DNA from: Gymnogyps californianus
Lineage: Eukaryota > Chordata > Aves > Accipitriformes > Cathartidae
NCBI RefSeq assembly: GCF_018139145.2
Contig: NC_059500.1
Coordinates: forward strand, 55,236,663-55,300,662
Direction of reading: 5' to 3'
DNA length: 64,000 nucleotides
The translations under genes and the position numbers were made by a program. The stretch's first letter is position 1. Every line of letters begins with the position of its first letter. The notes beneath the pieces were generated by a model, which was not told where the DNA came from, did no database searches, and saw nothing but the letters and a program-made list of their open reading frames with translations. Of this stretch, positions 59,771-64,000 are shown piece after piece.

Positions 59771-62700
59771 GCTGCAGAGAACCAGGACGGAAGACAGTAT
59801 TTCTTTAACTCTGCCACTTCACCCACAGGCAGTGCAACTCTTTGAAATGACTAAAATAATTTATGGAGGTCTGCAGCAGGTGTGAGAAGTTAGCAATACC
59901 AAACCCAGCATTACAAAACCACTCTGCAGTCACAGACCCACCGAAGCAAGAGCCATGTTGCTCCCAAATGTTATCTAAGCAGGAGGCAACCAAGAAGCAG
60001 GCAGTGAATACTGGTCTGCAAGATAAAAATAGCAGCTCTGTAAGAATAAGAGGACAAAAGCCTTAAAAAAAAATCAAGAAAGAATGTGAGAGGGATTTTC
60101 AATTGGCTTCCCTGTCAATTGTTTTGACTTTCACAGCAATTTGACTTCTCATGATCTTTTGCAGTGGAAGGTAAGCCAAGATGCTCTTCTCCTTTAAAAC
60201 CTTCAGATGCAGGTCAGACAGAGCCCCTGCCTGAAAGTGGAGACTGCACAGCCATATCAGAGACCTCAGAAACCAGCACTGTGCTCCATGATGACAGGGA
60301 AGGAGAGCTGTCATTCCCTTCCCACTCCCTTAAGTAAATCTGCAGCTCCCAGTGCACCTTGAATTCCTTCACCAGGTTGCACCTCTTGCACAAGATCCCC
60401 CAGTTACCCTCTAGGACCTTCAGCAATAGACCCTCATTGTCCAAGGACTCTTTTGAGTCTGTGGCGGAGCTCACAGATGTTTGTCAGGATCCTTTACTCA
60501 TCGGCCTCTGACTGTGTTGTCTCAGGGGATGACATAGAGCATCATCTCCTTCCCTGGTGCCTGGAGTGCTACATCTCCATTTAAGCAGAGATTCAGAAGA
60601 GAAAATTTCCCCTCAGGCAGCATTCTTTAAAACAATACTGCATCTTGTGCAAACGCAAGGAGGGCCTGCTGAGCGTCCGCCACCATTGGCATGTGAGTTC
60701 CCTCCCAACCTGGCTCTTCTGCTTGGCAAAGCAGAAAGCTGTGCTGTTGGACGCTACCTTGTGTACAGCACCACCAGAAGTGGAGGAGCTGGGGGCTTTC
60801 ATCGAGCACCGGGCATTTTCCACACATGTGCTTTCAGGTGATGCTTTGCATATTCATGCGAAGTGCTTCACTTGCTCCAGCTGTGCCATGTGGACATGGC
60901 CCCCAGGCAGAGCCACAGCCACTAGAGGGCATTTGAAGGACACCAGATCAATGGGTAGCAGGCAGCTGGCCACCAGACCAGCCAGCCCTGCCTGTGTGAT
61001 CCACCGTGCCAAGCTACAGCATACGGCAATCGGTCTTATCCCAGTGCCTTTCTCATTCTGTCTTTCTGCAGTTGCCCCTGGGTGCTCTGGGTTAGTGGTT
61101 TGCAGCAGACATGACATAGGTTGTTCCCATGGCATCTCTGGATCTGCTGCTGCAAATGGGCAGTAGCTGAGGTGGAGCAATGCTGCTGAACAGACCACTG
61201 AATAACAACACCTCTTTTGATTGCACTCGTCAAAGTAGCTATGGATGTAAATATCAGACATAGCTTTGTTCATCAGTTTTAATCAGCTGCCCGCAACCCC
61301 CTCATTTAGTTTTCCTTGACATTAAGTCAGAAGTCCATGATTTTCGTACCTTTTTCCATCTGCTCTCTCTCAATGGAGAGATCTGTTCTCAAAGGGCAAT
61401 CTTTAGCTAGAGCTCTCCTACACTCTCCATACCGACCTCTTTCAAGTCCATTTCAGTAGATGGAGGAATTGAACAGGGCCTCCTGTATTCTAGATGATGG
61501 CCACAGACTTCAAAACACAAAATATTTGCAGAGACTTCACCACCATTTATCTGTCTGCCATCCAAAGAGAATGGCTGACACAAACCGTATGAATCCTTTC
61601 AGTCAAGCCTAAACAGCTCCCCTGGTGGTCCTCTTTTCTTCCTCTTTTTTTTTTTTTCTTTGAAAGGAGACCAGCATTACAGAAGTAACAATGGGAGTAC
61701 ATGCACTTGCACAGTGGGTTTCTGCGCAGATGAGTCCCCATGGGAGAAGTTTGCATTAAGGAGTTCCGGGTTTGTACAGCTGGTAGCTGCTCTGTATGTG
61801 TTGGAGAAAAGGGCAAGGCAGGACGAGGGTGAGCTTCCACATGCTGTGGGCCAAGAATTATCAGAACGAGAACACCTGGGTTAGTATTTACCTGTTGTCA
61901 GGCTTTTTTGGAGTCTGAGAATGACCAAGTGTCATCTCAGTTATCTCCAGATCAAATTGCCTGGCAAAATTTCAGATTCTCAGGAGTGTCCTTCTGAAGA
62001 GGAGCAGGAGTCTTGCAGGGTTGGTGCCAGGAAACCTAATGCTTTCCATAGACATGAAAGACAGGACACCAAGCCAGCATTGAGTAAGACAGGTCAGACT
62101 CTACAAAAGCAAAAGGGGAAACAGCATATCTATCCCTCAGACATCCTCAAGTTGGGTCAGCTGGACCTGTGGTGGGGATTGGGAGCCCCACGGGCACAAA
62201 TCCAGAGTGAGACTCAACCCCTACGCCTGATGCGGCAGCATGACACCATGACTCATTACTATGTGCCAGGATGCAGCTGGTGTGGTGCAGGAGTGGTAGG
62301 CTGGCTTTAGCTCAGGACACACACATTTGTGGTGGCATGAGCACCTGTCTGCTCTTGGGGGCAATCCTGCCGGACATGTGATGTAGTAATGGTGCACTTG
62401 TGCTTCCCACTGTGGTTCTGCACCACCCTTCAGCTTTCAGGAGCTTGGTTTGAGCACATGAAGGTTTACGGTCAAGACAGGCACTTTTATAGAAATTCAC
62501 TCCTCAAGTCTTGACAACACCTCAGGAGTCAGTACCGGGATTACTTTTATGTCAGAGGTAGGGACAAGAGATCAGAACCCGAGAACCTTGATATATGATT
62601 CTGAGTCCAGCATCCAGCTTTTTATATAACAAATCAGCTTTTACAGGCATTGAGCTACCTGTCTCCACTCATGGATTAAGACCTGGCAAACCACAAACTG

Positions 62701-63379
62701 AGCTAATTGGTGTATTTTTCCTTTAAAAAGAGATTAAAAAAACACTTGTACTGGGAAGTATGAGTGATACATTCTGCCTGGAGGAAAACAAATTATCTCT
62801 CCAGCAGGCAAACTCAGATCTCCAGGGCTCCGAAAGCAACTCAGGTTGACACTTTCTTGTTTTAGATGGTTGGGGATTTGAGAGGGCTGATTTGAGGCAG
62901 GAACAATGGGGAAAATTCTCTCCTTGCCTTCTCTTTCTCTTCTCTTACATGACTGTCACAAAACAGCTGCTGAACAGGCTTCCTCAAAGTCATTATGGCA
63001 AATGCAGATTACATATCATACACAACAGGCAGTTCCTGCAAATCTTGACAGGTCTGTCCTTTAATGATATACTGGTTTCAGGGAGGCCATAGATGCCATT
63101 GCTGATCAATAAGCTATAGCACTTTTAGGCTTTTCTTTGTCCCCCAAAGCATGGGGTGCTGCTTGGAAGGAGGACTGGATTAGATAAATTATTTCTTTCC
63201 TAGAGTGAACAGAGGGCACTTGTGTTACATGGTTAAAACTCCCTACTGCTGCTGGTTTCAGGGTAGCTGTGTCAGTTTAGGCTACTGTGGTGACACGCAG
63301 CTGGAAGAAGAGTAGTGTGGTACCATAATCCTGCATTTCACAAGAACTTGGTATTTCCCTTGGACTGCTATGCAAATTC
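59771..63379. other. Noncoding stretch with the longest open frames outside the island
   Basis: Includes a 173-codon plus-strand frame at 60645-61166 (TTG start) and a 129-codon ATG frame at 61921-62310. With this GC content and 64 kb of six-frame sequence, frames of this length are expected about once or more by chance. Neither matches a protein I know and no domain motif is visible. Confidence 0.45.
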
Positions 63380-63480
63380 TAGACTGGAAGGTGCCTTTGG
63401 AAGTCATCTGGTCCAGACCCTGCTCAAACCAGGGCTGTTGCAAAGATACTCCAATCTGAAAGAACAGGTTGGCTGAGGTG
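63380..63480 (-). mobile_element. CR1 LINE 3' tail fragment, minus strand
   Basis: The plus strand reads 'actggaaggtgcctttggaa' followed by 'gtcatctggtcca' and 'ctgctcaaaccaggg', the antisense of a CR1 3' untranslated end. Only about 100 bases remain and the terminal octamer repeat is not visible. The right boundary is uncertain. Confidence 0.8.
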
Positions 63481-64000
63481 GCAGTTCATACACATCAGGT
63501 CTCAGCCATCAAGAGAGGATGCAAGCTTCACAAATCAGGTTTCATCAGTTACTTTACTAGTAGTGAAGGCTGCACAGGTACTGGAAGTTAAGGTGAGTTG
63601 AAATCAGGTGTGGGAATCCTAAAATACCACCTTTGTGGAATCTCCTTGGCTTCTGGCATGTGAGTCTTACCCTTGTGATGTGATGGGGACACATGGCTGC
63701 CATGCCCTGGTGAAGTCAGCATGAAAAGGTTAATTTTGCAACATCAGAGAGGAATGGGACAAAGGTAGAAACAGACTTTCAGCGTAGCCGCAAAAAAATC
63801 CTGTATTTGAAAGGTGTATTTGCTCTCCTATATCGGTACAAATGTGGGAAGTGCTGGGATACAGAACCTTCAAACAAAAACAGTGGAAGACTAGGTTCTG
63901 CAGAAATGGACTTTATACATCAAATTTTGGTGTTCTGCAGAAATTGAATAAGTTATCACTATTGTAGTGGAGCTACGGGAAAGTGAAGCTACTGAATGTA
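63481..64000. other. Noncoding to window end
   Basis: I see no feature in it. Confidence 0.5.

Noticed and set aside
60645..61166. 173-codon plus-strand frame
   Set aside because: No ATG at its start, no recognisable domain, and a frame of this length is expected by chance in six frames over 64 kb.
1..64000. CRISPR array, operon, prophage or bacterial-type features
   Set aside because: The sequence is vertebrate: CpG island, CR1, solo LTRs and microsatellites. No spaced direct-repeat array or compact gene arrangement is present.

Overview
The window looks like nuclear DNA of a bird. The evidence is two CR1 LINE fragments of avian type plus one older CR1 fragment, and three solo copies of one LTR family that I recall as common in Neoaves (ERVL-like, 5-bp target duplications, TG...CA-type ends). 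It also holds several very old sauropsid repeat remnants and one strong CpG island in otherwise AT-rich, exon-poor DNA. The bird identification rests on repeat types I know, not on a database search. I recognise no complete protein-coding gene.

Layout. 1-5.4 kb is AT-rich noncoding DNA, plausibly the first intron or flank of a minus-strand gene. 5.4-8.5 kb is a CpG island with several promoter signatures. A minus-strand promoter near 5.98 kb has an ETS site, a p53-like element, a short upstream ORF and a possible 27-codon first coding exon ending at a splice donor. A compact octamer plus TATA module lies at 7.23-7.30 kb on the plus strand. A second plus-strand promoter has twin inverted CCAAT boxes and GC boxes at 7.73-7.79 kb. 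The island probably drives divergent transcription of two genes whose remaining exons lie outside the window or are too short to recognise.

8.5-64 kb is 55 kb of intron or intergenic DNA. I find no exon there that I can name. The open frames in it, up to 173 codons and many lacking an ATG, are of a size expected by chance. A transposon cluster occupies 27.9-37 kb: a 5'-truncated CR1 (27.89-28.57), an unidentified open stretch next to it, two plus-strand solo LTRs (29.77-30.31 and 31.06-31.62) and one minus-strand solo LTR (36.34-36.96). Two of the LTRs have perfect 5-bp target duplications. The rest holds an older CR1 (12.05-12.42), a CR1 tail (63.38-63.48), two short tandem duplications (41.9 and 47.6 kb), microsatellites, a perfect 24-bp palindrome (27.36 kb), and a few motif-rich blocks that could be regulatory.

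I see no operon, CRISPR array, RNA gene or new multi-gene system. The most useful leads are the promoter architecture of the CpG island (p53-like element, octamer/TATA module) and the LTR cluster with identical target duplications.
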